Shown here piece by piece: positions 27,625 through 38,440 of a DNA stretch of 59,570 nucleotides. A program made the translations under genes and the position numbers. Where the stretch lies: contig JAOMAZ010000005.1 in NCBI GenBank assembly GCA_028344335.1, positions 1 to 59,570 on the forward strand, given 5' to 3'. The notes beneath the pieces are model-generated. The model made no database searches and was not told where the DNA came from. It worked only from the letters and a program-made list of their open reading frames with translations. Source of the stretch: Deltaproteobacteria bacterium (GTDB taxonomy: Archaea; Thermoplasmatota; Poseidoniia; Poseidoniales; Poseidoniaceae). Positions within the stretch are counted from its first letter, which is position 1. Each line of letters begins with the position of its first letter.

Positions 27625-30426
27625 ATGATGGAATTCCAGCCAACAATCTCTGAACCACAATGGCAACAGCAATGGAATGAAGCGAAAATTTTCTCTACTG
27701 AAATGGATGAAAGCAAGCCCAAATTCTACTGCTTAGAGATGTACCCTTACCCAAGCGGCCGTATGCATATGGGGCATGTGCGGAATTACAGTATCGGAGA
27801 TGCTGTGGCACGTTACAAGAGGGCTATGGGATTCAATGTCCTCTACCCAATGGGTTTCGACTCCTTTGGAATGCCAGCCGAAAACGCAGCAATTGCAGAA
27901 GGCGGGCACCCACGAGATATTACAGAGCGAAACATGACCAGTATCACTGAACAAATCAAGAGAATGGGTTTCTCGTATGATTGGAATCGAATGCTTAAGA
28001 GTCATGGCCCTGAATATTATCGTTGGAATCAATGGGTCTTCAAACGCTTCTTAGAAAAAGGATTAGCATATCGTGAGCATGCTCCTGTAAATTGGTGTAC
28101 TGATTGCGCAACAGTACTGGCTAATGAGCAGGTCAAGAATGGCCGTTGTTGGAGATGTAGAAGCGAGGTCACTCAAAAGGACATGTCGCAATGGTTCTTG
28201 AGAATTACAGACTATGGCGATGAACTTTTATCAGGGCTCGAGGAAATAGATTTTCCACTTAATGTAAAATCATTACAACAGGACTGGATTGGTCGTTCTG
28301 AAGGTGCTGAGATAAGCTTCGGGATTGATTCGATGCCGGATGAGGAAATCAAAGTCTTCACAACTCGCCCAGATACTTTGTATGGAGCAACCTTCGTCAC
28401 TCTAGCCCCAGAACATAGACTATGTGAAAAATTAGTGAAAGGCAGCCATTATGAAGCAGACTGGAAAGAATTACGCGACGAAGTTGTTCGAATGAGCGAC
28501 TTTGACAGAGAAAAGGTGCTTAAAGAGAAAAAAGGAGTTTTCCTTGGACAATATGCCATCCACCCCCTGACAGGAAAACAAGTTCCAATTTGGGCTGGAA
28601 ATTTCGTTATTGCCTCATATGGAACAGGTGCTGTAATGGCTGTTCCAGCCCATGATCAAAGGGACTTTGAATTCGCCAATCGTTATGACATCCCAATCAA
28701 AAAGGTTCTCTTAGCATCAATAGATGAAGATGCTGAGGCAGAAATAAAGAAGGCTTACACTGGCCTTGGTACGATGGTAAATTCAGGTGAGTTTGATGGA
28801 ACATTCGGGGAAGATGCAAAGCGCGTAATTATCGATGCCCTTGAATCCAAAAAGAAGGGTAAAGGCACTATACAGTGGAAATTAAGGCCTTGGCTGATAT
28901 CCCGCCAACGCTACTGGGGGACCCCAATTCCAATTATTCACTGCGATGAATGCGGACCTGTACCTGTTCCAGATGAACAACTCCCAGTAGAACTTCCTGA
29001 TGACATTTCATTTAGCGGCCAAGGCAACCCCTTGGAATCATCCCCTACATTCTGTAATGTAAACTGCCCAACCTGCGATAAGCCAGCCCGCAGAGAAACC
29101 GATACCATGGATACATTTGTCGATTCATCATGGTATTTTATACGTTATTCTGATGTTCAAAACAACCTAGCCCTCTTTGACAAGAAAAAGGCAGACTACT
29201 GGATGAATGTAGATTTCTATTGTGGCGGAATTGAGCATGCACAAATGCATCTTATTTATGCCCGTTTCTGGACAAAAGCACTACGAGACTTGGGGCTTTC
29301 ATCAGCAAATGAGCCCTTCCAAACCTTGCTCTGTCAAGGCATGGTCAATGCTCCAGCTCCATGGTGTGATTCTTGCGCGGTTACTCTAAATGTTAAACAC
29401 AGAGGATCTCCATGTCCGCAGTGCCAAGGAGAATTATCCGAAAGGTCAGCAAAAATGAGCAAATCACTCGGCAATACCGTTAGCCCTGAAGAGATGATTG
29501 AGAGATTTGGTGCTGATACCGTGCGTTTGTTCATCCTTTTTGCAGCTCAACCAACGGCTGGCATGGATTGGTCCGATAGCGGCCTTCAAGCAAATCACAG
29601 ACAAATCTTGCAATTAGTAGACATGCCTGAAACAATTCTAGGATGGAGCGGTAGTTCTTCTTCGATAGACGCGTGGTTGAAAGCAAGGATGAAACAACGA
29701 TTTGCAGAATGGTCACAAGTGATGGATTCCTATGACTTGCGCAGAGCAGTTGAGATTTCACATTTTGAAATTATCAAGGATATCAATTGGTACCAGCGCC
29801 GCGGTGGCTCTAATGCTGAACTAGGGCGATGGTTGCTTGAGCAATGGACTCATATGCTTCAGGCCGCAACTCCACACCTAGCCGAAGATTGGTGGCAACA
29901 ACTTGGTGGAAGCGACCTTCTTGCAAGTAGAGTATTCAAAGGACCAGGGCTACTTTCAGCAGAAGATCAAAGAGCAATCGACGATGAAATGTATCTTCGA
30001 ATTGTTCTTGATGAGGCAAGAGAGAGGAAGCAATTGGCAATGCGCCACCTTGAAGTAGCACCAAAGAATTTGATTATTCAAACAACAGAAGCATGGAAAA
30101 TGGATTTAGCAATCTCAGGAGTCTCTTTCCAACTTGATGGGGGAGATGTAAAGAAATTTTCCAAAGTTATCGAGACCAAGCCGTATGCACAAGGAGAAAT
30201 GCGTGGGGAGGTTATCAAATTATGGCGAAAGAGAATGCTGCCAATGGTCTTCAAGTGGTCAGATATTCACAAAGCACTGTTATTGAATGGGCTTGATGAA
30301 AGTGGAGTTATTAATTCGGCTGCTGGGTTCTTGGCTGCTGAACTTGAAGTTGAATCTGTTGAATGTAGTCAAGCAGGGGAATCTTCTGCTGCTTTCCCGC
30401 TAAAGCCTTCGGTTCTTTACCAATGA
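27625..30426 (+). CDS. leuS: Leucyl-tRNA synthetase (bacterial-type architecture)
   Basis: EMYPYPSGRMHMGHVRNYSIGDAVARYKRAMGFNVLYPMGFDSFGMPAENAA; KMSKSLGN; GTGAVMAVPAHDQRDFEFA editing motif. Confidence 0.95.
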   Translation: MMEFQPTISEPQWQQQWNEAKIFSTEMDESKPKFYCLEMYPYPSGRMHMGHVRNYSIGDAVARYKRAMGFNVLYPMGFDSFGMPAENAAIAEGGHPRDITERNMTSITEQIKRMGFSYDWNRMLKSHGPEYYRWNQWVFKRFLEKGLAYREHAPVNWCTDCATVLANEQVKNGRCWRCRSEVTQKDMSQWFLRITDYGDELLSGLEEIDFPLNVKSLQQDWIGRSEGAEISFGIDSMPDEEIKVFTTRPDTLYGATFVTLAPEHRLCEKLVKGSHYEADWKELRDEVVRMSDFDREKVLKEKKGVFLGQYAIHPLTGKQVPIWAGNFVIASYGTGAVMAVPAHDQRDFEFANRYDIPIKKVLLASIDEDAEAEIKKAYTGLGTMVNSGEFDGTFGEDAKRVIIDALESKKKGKGTIQWKLRPWLISRQRYWGTPIPIIHCDECGPVPVPDEQLPVELPDDISFSGQGNPLESSPTFCNVNCPTCDKPARRETDTMDTFVDSSWYFIRYSDVQNNLALFDKKKADYWMNVDFYCGGIEHAQMHLIYARFWTKALRDLGLSSANEPFQTLLCQGMVNAPAPWCDSCAVTLNVKHRGSPCPQCQGELSERSAKMSKSLGNTVSPEEMIERFGADTVRLFILFAAQPTAGMDWSDSGLQANHRQILQLVDMPETILGWSGSSSSIDAWLKARMKQRFAEWSQVMDSYDLRRAVEISHFEIIKDINWYQRRGGSNAELGRWLLEQWTHMLQAATPHLAEDWWQQLGGSDLLASRVFKGPGLLSAEDQRAIDDEMYLRIVLDEARERKQLAMRHLEVAPKNLIIQTTEAWKMDLAISGVSFQLDGGDVKKFSKVIETKPYAQGEMRGEVIKLWRKRMLPMVFKWSDIHKALLLNGLDESGVINSAAGFLAAELEVESVECSQAGESSAAFPLKPSVLYQ

Positions 30427-30443
30427 AGGCATCTTTACCAGTT

Positions 30444-30767
30444 TCATCCCATGTGGTCAGATAACCAATCATTGAGTGCCCCAGCGGTCATTGCGCCGGT
30501 ACGTTGTTCAACCAGATTGCCATTGTTAAATAATATCAGGTTTGGAATTCCACGAACTCCTAAGCGACCGGCATGTGCTTGGTCAGTATCGGTGTTAACT
30601 TTGGCAATTACCAAACCTTCTCGCTCAGCCCCGACCTTCTCTAATACCGGTCCAATCATCTTGCATGGACCACACCATGGAGCCCAGAAGTCAACCAAGA
30701 CCCATTCATTGTCGCTTACTACTGATTCAAATTCTGCATCGGATACTGCCATTGGAGTTGCCATCAT
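30444..30767 (-). CDS. trxA: Thioredoxin
   Basis: VLVDFWAPWCGPCKMIGPVLEKV; IPNLILFNNG; start chosen at MMATPMAVSDAEFES. Confidence 0.93.
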   Translation of the reverse strand: MMATPMAVSDAEFESVVSDNEWVLVDFWAPWCGPCKMIGPVLEKVGAEREGLVIAKVNTDTDQAHAGRLGVRGIPNLILFNNGNLVEQRTGAMTAGALNDWLSDHMG

Positions 30768-30870
30768 CTCACCTTGAGTAAATGCGAGGGTAGGGGGTCT
30801 TTCAATCCTACTATGTAGCAATTGACTCTATTCGTAAGCACTATGAGTATAGAGCCAAGCCCAACAAGCA

Positions 30871-31542
30871 GTGATAATCGCCCCGAGTGTTCTAACCGCC
30901 GACCTTGCCGACCTTGCTAGCGCTTGCCAAGAAGCCGTAGATGCTGGCCTTGATTGGCTCCACCTTGATATCATGGATGGAAATTTTGTACCAAACTTGA
31001 CCTTTGGGCCACCAGTCATCAAGGCTCTTCGTAAGGCACTGGGAGATGGCCCCACCTTCGATGCTCACCTCATGATATCCAATGCAGAAGATTGCTGGGA
31101 GCAATACATCGATGCAGGTTGCAATCACCTTTCAGTTCATGTTGAGGCAGTCACTCACCTCCATCGTCTTTTGACTGCAATCAGAGCACGTGGCTGCGGG
31201 GCTGGCATTGTCTTGAACCCTGCAACACCTGTTGAAGTTGCCTTGGAAGTTCTTTCAGAATGTGATTTAGTATTGATAATGAGTGTTAATCCTGGCTTTG
31301 GTGGTCAATCATTCATTTCGAATGTTGAAGCAAAGATTCGCCGTTTGCGAACTGCAATTGACGCCCAAGTCGCGGCTGGTGGCCGTAACGTCCAATTACA
31401 AATTGATGGCGGAGTTAAGGCTCACAATATCGCAATGCTGGATGAATGGGGAATCACCAATGCAGTTGTCGGTTCAGGGTTGTTCAACGATTCAGCTTCA
31501 CTTTCAGATAACTTAGCAGTCATCAATTCAGCCCTTGCATGA
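30871..31542 (+). CDS. rpe: Ribulose-phosphate 3-epimerase
   Basis: IIAPSVLTADLADL, LHLDIMDGNFVPNLTFGP, MSVNPGFGGQSFI, IDGGV; GTG start. Confidence 0.94.
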   Translation: MIIAPSVLTADLADLASACQEAVDAGLDWLHLDIMDGNFVPNLTFGPPVIKALRKALGDGPTFDAHLMISNAEDCWEQYIDAGCNHLSVHVEAVTHLHRLLTAIRARGCGAGIVLNPATPVEVALEVLSECDLVLIMSVNPGFGGQSFISNVEAKIRRLRTAIDAQVAAGGRNVQLQIDGGVKAHNIAMLDEWGITNAVVGSGLFNDSASLSDNLAVINSALA

Positions 31543-31551
31543 GGTGGTTGG

Positions 31552-32619
31552 ATGACCAGGATTCTCCTGTTGACTTTACTTCACCCTTTACCCGGAAACC
31601 CTGCACGTGGTGCTTTTGTTGCTGATAGAGTCCGCCTACTTCGTGAAATGGGTTACGAAGTCAAGGTGGTGAATACCTTACCTCGGATGTTGAAGATTCA
31701 CGAACAACGGAGGTCAACAATGCAAGGAGTTGCAAAAGCACCCCGCCAATTTGAGTTTGAAGAGCACCCAGTTTTAACAATCCGTTATACCGCTTTTCCA
31801 GATCATCCCTTTCCAAGTTGGACTTCTGCCTCGATAAAACGTCAGGTCAAGAGAGTTGACAATTGGCTTGGTGATTGGCGTCCTGATTTGGTTAGTGTTC
31901 ACACCCTTTGGCCGGCAGCAGTTTTGGCACAAAGGTTGGCATCACGATATTCTGCACCTTGCATTGCAACAGTCCATGGACATGATATTGAGGTTGGCTT
32001 ATCTGCTAATTACTCCTCAAGAATTATTCAATTGGGAAAATCAGTTCAGCAATTGGTAGTAGTTAGTGATAAATTGGCTGAAAAGATGCCTAATTCTGTA
32101 GTCATTCCATGCCATGTTGAGGTGCCTGAAAAACTCCAAAGATCGATTGAGAAATGGCAAGGTAGATGGCGCCGAGGTGAATTAGAAGTTTTATTCCCAG
32201 CCAATTCAAAGCGTCCTGAAAAGAATCATTATCTTGCCTTGCAGACCTGCCGTGAATTGGAAACAAGGGGCTGGCAGGTGAAGATTGGAGACTTGCCGAA
32301 TGTTCCTAGAAATATTGTCCATGATAGAATGCACGCTTGTGATATAGCATTGATAACCAGTAGGAGAGAATCAGGCCCATTGGTTGCTCGTGAGGCAGTA
32401 GTTTGTGGATTGGCAGTTGCTTCAGTAGATATTGGAGACTTGAAAAATTGGCTACCTTCTGAGTGCATTGCTAAAGAACGGACGCCAGAAGCACTGGCTG
32501 ATGCGGTTGAAGCAGTTTTGAAATCTGAAAAAATTATTAAATTGCCAGAAATATTTGAGAAAGAACATATTTCTAGGGAATTAGAGAAACTATTCACTCG
32601 CATTCTGAATAAATCTTGA
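31552..32619 (+). CDS. Glycosyltransferase family 4-like
   Basis: LLHPLPGNPARGAFVADRVRLLREMGYEVKVV; HGHDIE; SRRESGPLVAREAVVCGLAVASVDIGD. Confidence 0.82.
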   Translation: MTRILLLTLLHPLPGNPARGAFVADRVRLLREMGYEVKVVNTLPRMLKIHEQRRSTMQGVAKAPRQFEFEEHPVLTIRYTAFPDHPFPSWTSASIKRQVKRVDNWLGDWRPDLVSVHTLWPAAVLAQRLASRYSAPCIATVHGHDIEVGLSANYSSRIIQLGKSVQQLVVVSDKLAEKMPNSVVIPCHVEVPEKLQRSIEKWQGRWRRGELEVLFPANSKRPEKNHYLALQTCRELETRGWQVKIGDLPNVPRNIVHDRMHACDIALITSRRESGPLVAREAVVCGLAVASVDIGDLKNWLPSECIAKERTPEALADAVEAVLKSEKIIKLPEIFEKEHISRELEKLFTRILNKS

Positions 32620-34036
32620 ACTCTGGTTTCATCAATAACCAAGGCATTAAACAAAGAATAACCCCAATAATAATACTTGCAGGCAATGAAACAGAATTAT
32701 TCAGCCCTAACCAGACGGCGAATACCGCGGCACTGAAACAAACAATACTTACTATCATGTAACTTTGATTTCCATCAAAGCCAGTGGTTGAATGATGAAT
32801 TGATGAGAATAATAGTGCAATGGCCGCACTAATGCTCGAGACTACAGCCCCCATTACTCCCCAAGCAGGAATTGCAAATATTGCAACGATGACAGCAATT
32901 ACTGCTGCTTCACCAAGCATCCGTGTGAATAGCCACGGTCTCTTACCCGCACATACTTCGACATAGGTTGGTACAGCTAACATGGTCGCCGCCCAGCCTA
33001 CTAACATCAAAAGGAATAATTCGAATGCAGTTCTACCCATGCTACCATCATTATATTGTTCTGGGAAAGCTAACGGGAAAAGGAAGTAGACAACAATTGC
33101 CCCACCTATCATACCTATTGGAATTAGGAGGTTTACGAGATTCCGTGCTTTTCGAACTTCACTGAGAGTTACTTGAGACTCTTTTCTTGAATCACCAAGG
33201 ATAGGTAAGAAAGCCGCTCTCATGGCTTGAGGAACGGTTAGGCCCGCCAAATATGCAAGATATGCTACATGGAATAATGCTGCACTGGAGTAGGTATCCC
33301 AACTTGCTAACATGACCTTTTCCATTCTTCCAAGGAGTGGCAGAATACCGAGTGTTACAGCAAAAGGAAGGGCTGAGAGGAGTAATTGTTTGGCATCGAG
33401 CAGTACATCTTCACCTTCCTCCCCAGTATAGAGTAGGGTCGTTTTCTCACCCCTCCATACTGCATATCCCAAACTGATTATGACCCCACTTAGGAATGAT
33501 AGTGCATACCATGTTGGGTTTGAAACTCCATTCCAAAGAAGAATTGCATAGCCTGAGGTAACTGCGAATCTCTCAAGCACTTTGACTACTGCTTCTTGTC
33601 TTGCCTCTCCTAGGGCTCGTAGTGCACTCCTATGGGCATAGGTGAAGATGTGGAAGATTGGAATCAATGAGCAACAAATCAACAATAGAACAGGAATATC
33701 CGGCCAAATGAGAAAGCCGCTAACTAAACCAATTGGCAGAAAAATTGCTGCCAAGACTGCTTGAATCTTCAAGGTCCTATGGACCAAGCCTCTAGCTTGT
33801 CCTCGGGCTCTTGGGATATCTCGAGTGATGATAGTGGGTAATCCAGCATCAATTAGCATAAACATCAAGGCAAAGGCATCAATGAGTACAATGAACAATC
33901 CATACTCTTCTGAGAGAAGAGCATGTGTCAGAATGACCTGCCCAAGCAAGCCTGCAAAGATAGAAACCAGGTCAGCCGCAGTTAACCAAACACTGTCACG
34001 CAGCAGTTGTGGGCGCCTCTCTTCACCCCCTACCAT
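32594..34036 (-). CDS. Polysaccharide flippase (MATE/Wzx-like)
   Basis: Multi-TM; DSVWLTAADLVSIFAGLLGQVILTHALLSEEYGLFIVLIDAF...GLPTIITRDIPR; start at 34036 (MVGGEERRPQ) avoids overlap with bolA. Confidence 0.8.
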   Translation of the reverse strand: MVGGEERRPQLLRDSVWLTAADLVSIFAGLLGQVILTHALLSEEYGLFIVLIDAFALMFMLIDAGLPTIITRDIPRARGQARGLVHRTLKIQAVLAAIFLPIGLVSGFLIWPDIPVLLLICCSLIPIFHIFTYAHRSALRALGEARQEAVVKVLERFAVTSGYAILLWNGVSNPTWYALSFLSGVIISLGYAVWRGEKTTLLYTGEEGEDVLLDAKQLLLSALPFAVTLGILPLLGRMEKVMLASWDTYSSAALFHVAYLAYLAGLTVPQAMRAAFLPILGDSRKESQVTLSEVRKARNLVNLLIPIGMIGGAIVVYFLFPLAFPEQYNDGSMGRTAFELFLLMLVGWAATMLAVPTYVEVCAGKRPWLFTRMLGEAAVIAVIVAIFAIPAWGVMGAVVSSISAAIALLFSSIHHSTTGFDGNQSYMIVSIVCFSAAVFAVWLGLNNSVSLPASIIIGVILCLMPWLLMKPEFKIYSECE

Positions 34037-34098
34037 GTAGGCTGCGATGAGACAATGGTTGAAAGCATCCTTGCCCCCGCAGGTAACCGGAGAAGCAG

Positions 34099-34422
34099 AT
34101 GCCGAGCGTAGAATGGATGTCCGATGAAGTACGAAAAGTGCTTCCAGATGCCCAAATTGAGGTTGTTGACCTAACGGGTTCAATGGACCATTTCCACGTT
34201 CGTGTTATTTGCGAAAGTTTTGTTGGCATGCGCCCATTACAAAGACAAAAAATAATTCTTAACCATTTCAAACCACATATTCCCCACGCGGTTCATGCAA
34301 TTGACCTGAAATGCATGACTCCTGAACAGGCCGAAAAAACTGGAGACACTGTATTCCACCCCCACGGTGGCGGCACAGGAATTCATATCAAAAGCCTGAA
34401 AAAACATGGTCATATAGAATGA
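34099..34422 (+). CDS. BolA-like protein
   Basis: VRKVLPDAQIEVVDLTGSMDHFHVRVICESFVGMRPLQRQKIILNHF; HAIDLKCMTPEQ. Confidence 0.85.
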   Translation: MPSVEWMSDEVRKVLPDAQIEVVDLTGSMDHFHVRVICESFVGMRPLQRQKIILNHFKPHIPHAVHAIDLKCMTPEQAEKTGDTVFHPHGGGTGIHIKSLKKHGHIE

Positions 34423-34432
34423 GGATGATATA

Positions 34433-34750
34433 ATGGATTGGACAGATGAAGACATACAGAAAATAGTTGATGAAAACTCCTTGGTTCTGTTTATGAAGGG
34501 AACACCAAACGACGCGCAATGTGGATTTAGCAGTCGGGCTGCACAAGTCATGCAGAGTTTGGGCGAGCCTTTCGCCAGTGTCAATGTATTATCAGACCCA
34601 CGTGCAATTCCACGTATCTGTGAGTGGTCAGACTTTCCAACCATGCCGCAAATTTACGTTCATGGCGAACTGATTGGTGGTTCTGATATCGCTCTTGAGA
34701 TGTTCGAAGATGGTTCTCTCAAAGAGATGTTTGATGCTGGAAATAATTGA
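34433..34750 (+). CDS. Monothiol glutaredoxin (Grx4-type, CGFS)
   Basis: LVLFMKGTPNDAQCGFSSRAAQVM; WSDFPTMPQIYVHGELIGGSDIALEMFEDG. Confidence 0.93.
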   Translation: MDWTDEDIQKIVDENSLVLFMKGTPNDAQCGFSSRAAQVMQSLGEPFASVNVLSDPRAIPRICEWSDFPTMPQIYVHGELIGGSDIALEMFEDGSLKEMFDAGNN

Positions 34751-34781
34751 TTGACCACTTAATTTCCAAGGGCGATTTCCA

Positions 34782-35585
34782 ATGGAAACCTTCGAATTTG
34801 ATGATATCGTTAAGTTAGCAATTTCTGCTGGCATTGAAATTATGAAAATCCATGATTCTTCTGAGGGAATAATCTATTCAAAGAAAGATGACGATTCACC
34901 TTTAACAAAGGCAGATGAAGCAGCACATGAAGTAATTGCTTTGGAATTGAAAAATTTAACACCTTCAATCCCGTTGGTATCTGAAGAGGGTTTTCATGGA
35001 GAACCGATGAATTCTGAATATTGTTGGTTAGTAGACCCTTTGGATGGAACCAAGGAATTTATCAAGAGGAACGGAATGTTCACAGTAAATATTGCATTCA
35101 TGCAACGCTATGGTAGAAGATGGAAACCCGTATGGGGGGTGGTTCATGCCCCTGCAACGGGTAAAATTTGGACAGGCGGGGTTGATAACCCAGCAATCAA
35201 GTTAGATGGAGAGATCTCAAAACCAATATCTGTTCAAAAAGAGATTCCTGAAGTAGTAAAATTAGTAGCAAGTGGAAGTCATCGCGGGGAAAAGGATGAA
35301 TTCTTTGCAAAATCCTTGGGGTCTCACGAGTTAATTAGAATGGGCTCTTCTCTCAAAGTTTGTTCCGTTGCTGATGGTTCTGCGAACCTATACCCTCGCT
35401 TTGGACCAACTTCATGTTGGGACATCGCTGCTGCCCATGCAGTAGTTGCAGCAGCAGGAGGCTCAATCATTGGCCCAGATGGAAAGGAACTTGACTATGA
35501 TTTGGTAGAAAATGTACTAAACCCATTCTTCATGGTAACTTCAACAAGTCATTGGGACCAAGCATGGCTTAGGTGTCAAGATTAA
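34782..35585 (+). CDS. cysQ: 3'(2'),5'-bisphosphate nucleotidase (inositol monophosphatase family)
   Basis: DDSPLTKADEAAHEVI, LVSEEG, CWLVDPLDGTKEFIKRNGMFTVNIA, CWDIAAAHAVVAAAGG. Confidence 0.92.
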   Translation: METFEFDDIVKLAISAGIEIMKIHDSSEGIIYSKKDDDSPLTKADEAAHEVIALELKNLTPSIPLVSEEGFHGEPMNSEYCWLVDPLDGTKEFIKRNGMFTVNIAFMQRYGRRWKPVWGVVHAPATGKIWTGGVDNPAIKLDGEISKPISVQKEIPEVVKLVASGSHRGEKDEFFAKSLGSHELIRMGSSLKVCSVADGSANLYPRFGPTSCWDIAAAHAVVAAAGGSIIGPDGKELDYDLVENVLNPFFMVTSTSHWDQAWLRCQD

Positions 35586-35635
35586 ATCTCATCGTCTTTC
35601 ACGAATAGATGGAGGAGATTGAGTTGGGAGAGAGA

Positions 35636-36529
35636 ATGACTCACCTTCAACGTCTGGAAGCTGAGAGCATCCACATCCTGAGAGAGGTTGCAGCAACTGC
35701 TGAAAACCCAGTTATGCTTTATTCAGTTGGGAAGGATTCCTCGGTAATGCTTCATTTGGCGATGAAAGCATTTCATCCAGGTAAAATCCCATTTCCATTG
35801 ATGCATGTGGATACTACTTGGAAATTTAGTGAAATGATTTCATTTCGCGATGAAATGGTTGAGAAGCATGGGTTGGATTTGATTGTCTATATCAATCAAG
35901 ATGGAGTGGAATCAGAAATTGGACCATTTAGCCATGGTTCTGAAATTCATACCGATGTAATGAAAACACAAGGATTGAAGCAAGCTCTTGATAAATATGG
36001 TTTTGATGTTGCATTTGGAGGGGCTCGCAGGGATGAAGAAAAATCTAGGGCAAAAGAGAGAGTGTTCTCTTTTAGAACAAGCAAACATCGCTGGGACCCA
36101 AAGAACCAACGCCCCGAGTTATGGGATGTTTACAATACCAGAATTAACAAAGGAGAATCAATTAGAGTTTTCCCCATTTCAAATTGGACAGAATTAGATG
36201 TTTGGCAATATATTCATTTAGAAAAAATTCCAATTGTTCCACTTTATCTATCAAAAGTCAGGCCAATAGTAGAGAGAGATGGCTTACTGATTCTGGTAGA
36301 TGATGACCGTATTCCGATGGAGGAAGGAGAAGAGCCAATCATGAAAATGGTGAGATTTAGAACTTTAGGATGTTATCCTCTAAGTGGAGCAGTCGAGTCA
36401 GATGCCAAAGATTTGCCATCAATTATTCAAGAAATGCTTCTAACCACAACTTCTGAACGCCAAGGTAGGGTTATTGATTACGACAGTAGTTCTTCTATGG
36501 AGAAGAAGAAACAAGAGGGGTATTTCTGA
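35636..36529 (+). CDS. cysD: Sulfate adenylyltransferase subunit 2
   Basis: [51 protein letters not shown]...RQGRVIDYD; start uncertain (35609 or 35636). Confidence 0.95.
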   Translation: MTHLQRLEAESIHILREVAATAENPVMLYSVGKDSSVMLHLAMKAFHPGKIPFPLMHVDTTWKFSEMISFRDEMVEKHGLDLIVYINQDGVESEIGPFSHGSEIHTDVMKTQGLKQALDKYGFDVAFGGARRDEEKSRAKERVFSFRTSKHRWDPKNQRPELWDVYNTRINKGESIRVFPISNWTELDVWQYIHLEKIPIVPLYLSKVRPIVERDGLLILVDDDRIPMEEGEEPIMKMVRFRTLGCYPLSGAVESDAKDLPSIIQEMLLTTTSERQGRVIDYDSSSSMEKKKQEGYF

Positions 36530-38430
36530 TGGCGCACATATCTAATCTCATCGCCGATGATATTCATGAATATCTATCAATACATGAAAAAAAGGATTTA
36601 CTTCGATTCATCACTTGTGGTTCAGTTGATGACGGTAAATCTACTTTGATTGGTAGATTATTATTTGAATCAAAGATGCTTTTCGATGACCACCTTGCTG
36701 CCTTGGAAACAGAATCAAAAAAGGCCGGTACCCAAGGAGATGAATTGGACCTTGCCCTATTGGTCGATGGTCTTGCTGCAGAGCGGGAACAGGGAATTAC
36801 TATCGATGTAGCCTATCGTTTCTTTTCAACAGACAAGCGTAAATTCATCGTTGCAGATACACCAGGACATCAGCAATATACTCGGAATATGGCAACAGGA
36901 GCATCAACAGCAGATATTGCAATCCTTTTGATAGATGCAAGACAAGGAGTATTAGAACAGACTCGAAGGCATAGCTTCATCGTCTCGATGTTGGGAGTAA
37001 AACATGTTTTGTTAGCAGTCAATAAAATGGATTTAGTAGATTACTCAGAAGATATTTTTAGGAAAACCGTCGATGATTATTCTGAATTTGTTAGAAAGGC
37101 TTTAAAAATCGACGATTTCATTGCAATTCCCGTATCAGCATTGAAGGGGGATAACATTGTTGAAAGAAGTGCTAAAACTCCTTGGTATACTGGTCCAACT
37201 TTGATGGAGCACTTGGAAACAGTTGATATTTCTGCGTTTGATGAAGGTGAAAACTTTCGCTTACCGGTTCAATGGGTGAATCGTCCTAATCCAGAATTCC
37301 GCGGTTTCTCAGGTACTGTCGCAAACGGCCAAATCACTAAAGGAGGCAGAGTTAAAATAATCCCTTCCGGAAGTGAGACTACGGTCAAAGACATTGTAAC
37401 TTGGGATGGCAATTTACAATCTGCTTCGAAGTATATGTCAATTACATTAACTTTGAATGATGAAATAGATATCTCGAGAGGGGATGTTATTACTTCAGCA
37501 GAAAGCCCTTGTGAAAGTTCTGATCAATTCCAAGCAAGAATCCTCTGGATGTCAGAAGACCCAATGATGCCTGGGAGGCAATACTCGATGAAATTAGCCT
37601 CAACGACTACTACAATTACTCCTGCTAAACCTAAACATAAAATAGATGTTAACACTCTTGAACTACTCCCCGCTAAGATTCTTAAATTGAATGAAATTGG
37701 AGTGTGTAATATTAGCCTTGACAGGAAAATCCCATTTGATCCTTATGATATCAATCGGACGATGGGCGGATTTATTATCATCGATAAAATAACTAATGAC
37801 ACTGTTGGAATGGGCTTGATAGATTTTGAATTAAGACGGGCTTCCAATATTCATTGGCAGAAAATGGAAATAACAAAAACAGTGAGAGCACAACAAAAAA
37901 ATCAGAAACCTTGTTTGATTTGGATGACAGGATTATCTGGTTCTGGGAAGTCAACTATTGCCAGCCTACTTGAAAAGAAATTGCACAAGATGGGTTGCCA
38001 TACTATTACTCTTGATGGAGATAATATTCGTCATGGATTGAACCGAGACCTTGGATTCACTTCAGTAGACCGTGTTGAAAATATTAGACGAGTTGCCGAA
38101 GTTTCAAAGTTAATGTTAGATGCGGGTTTGATAACAATAACTTCTTTCATATCTCCATTTATTTCTGAAAGAGAAATGGCACGTTCATTAATGGGTGAAG
38201 GAGAGTTTGTTGAAGTTCACATCCATACTCCACTGGAAGTTGCAGAATCAAGAGATGTAAAGGGCCTTTACAAGAAAGCTAGGGCGGGAGAGTTGAAGAA
38301 TTTCACTGGGATTGACAGCCCATATGAAGAGCCAAAGTCCCCACAAATTAGGGTTGATACATCTATTGAATCTGTAGATTTAGCAGTTAGCAAAATCATG
38401 GATTGGTTGCAAGAAAACAATTTCATTTAA
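36529..38430 (+). CDS. cysNC: Sulfate adenylyltransferase subunit 1 fused to adenylylsulfate kinase
   Basis: CGSVDDGKSTLIGRLL, DTPGHQQYTRNMATGAS, NKMDLVDY, C-terminal WMTGLSGSGKSTIAS...LDGDNIRHGLNRDLGFTSVDR; overlaps the cysD stop. Confidence 0.96.
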   Translation: MAHISNLIADDIHEYLSIHEKKDLLRFITCGSVDDGKSTLIGRLLFESKMLFDDHLAALETESKKAGTQGDELDLALLVDGLAAEREQGITIDVAYRFFSTDKRKFIVADTPGHQQYTRNMATGASTADIAILLIDARQGVLEQTRRHSFIVSMLGVKHVLLAVNKMDLVDYSEDIFRKTVDDYSEFVRKALKIDDFIAIPVSALKGDNIVERSAKTPWYTGPTLMEHLETVDISAFDEGENFRLPVQWVNRPNPEFRGFSGTVANGQITKGGRVKIIPSGSETTVKDIVTWDGNLQSASKYMSITLTLNDEIDISRGDVITSAESPCESSDQFQARILWMSEDPMMPGRQYSMKLASTTTTITPAKPKHKIDVNTLELLPAKILKLNEIGVCNISLDRKIPFDPYDINRTMGGFIIIDKITNDTVGMGLIDFELRRASNIHWQKMEITKTVRAQQKNQKPCLIWMTGLSGSGKSTIASLLEKKLHKMGCHTITLDGDNIRHGLNRDLGFTSVDRVENIRRVAEVSKLMLDAGLITITSFISPFISEREMARSLMGEGEFVEVHIHTPLEVAESRDVKGLYKKARAGELKNFTGIDSPYEEPKSPQIRVDTSIESVDLAVSKIMDWLQENNFI

Positions 38431-38440
38431 ACAAAGAAAA

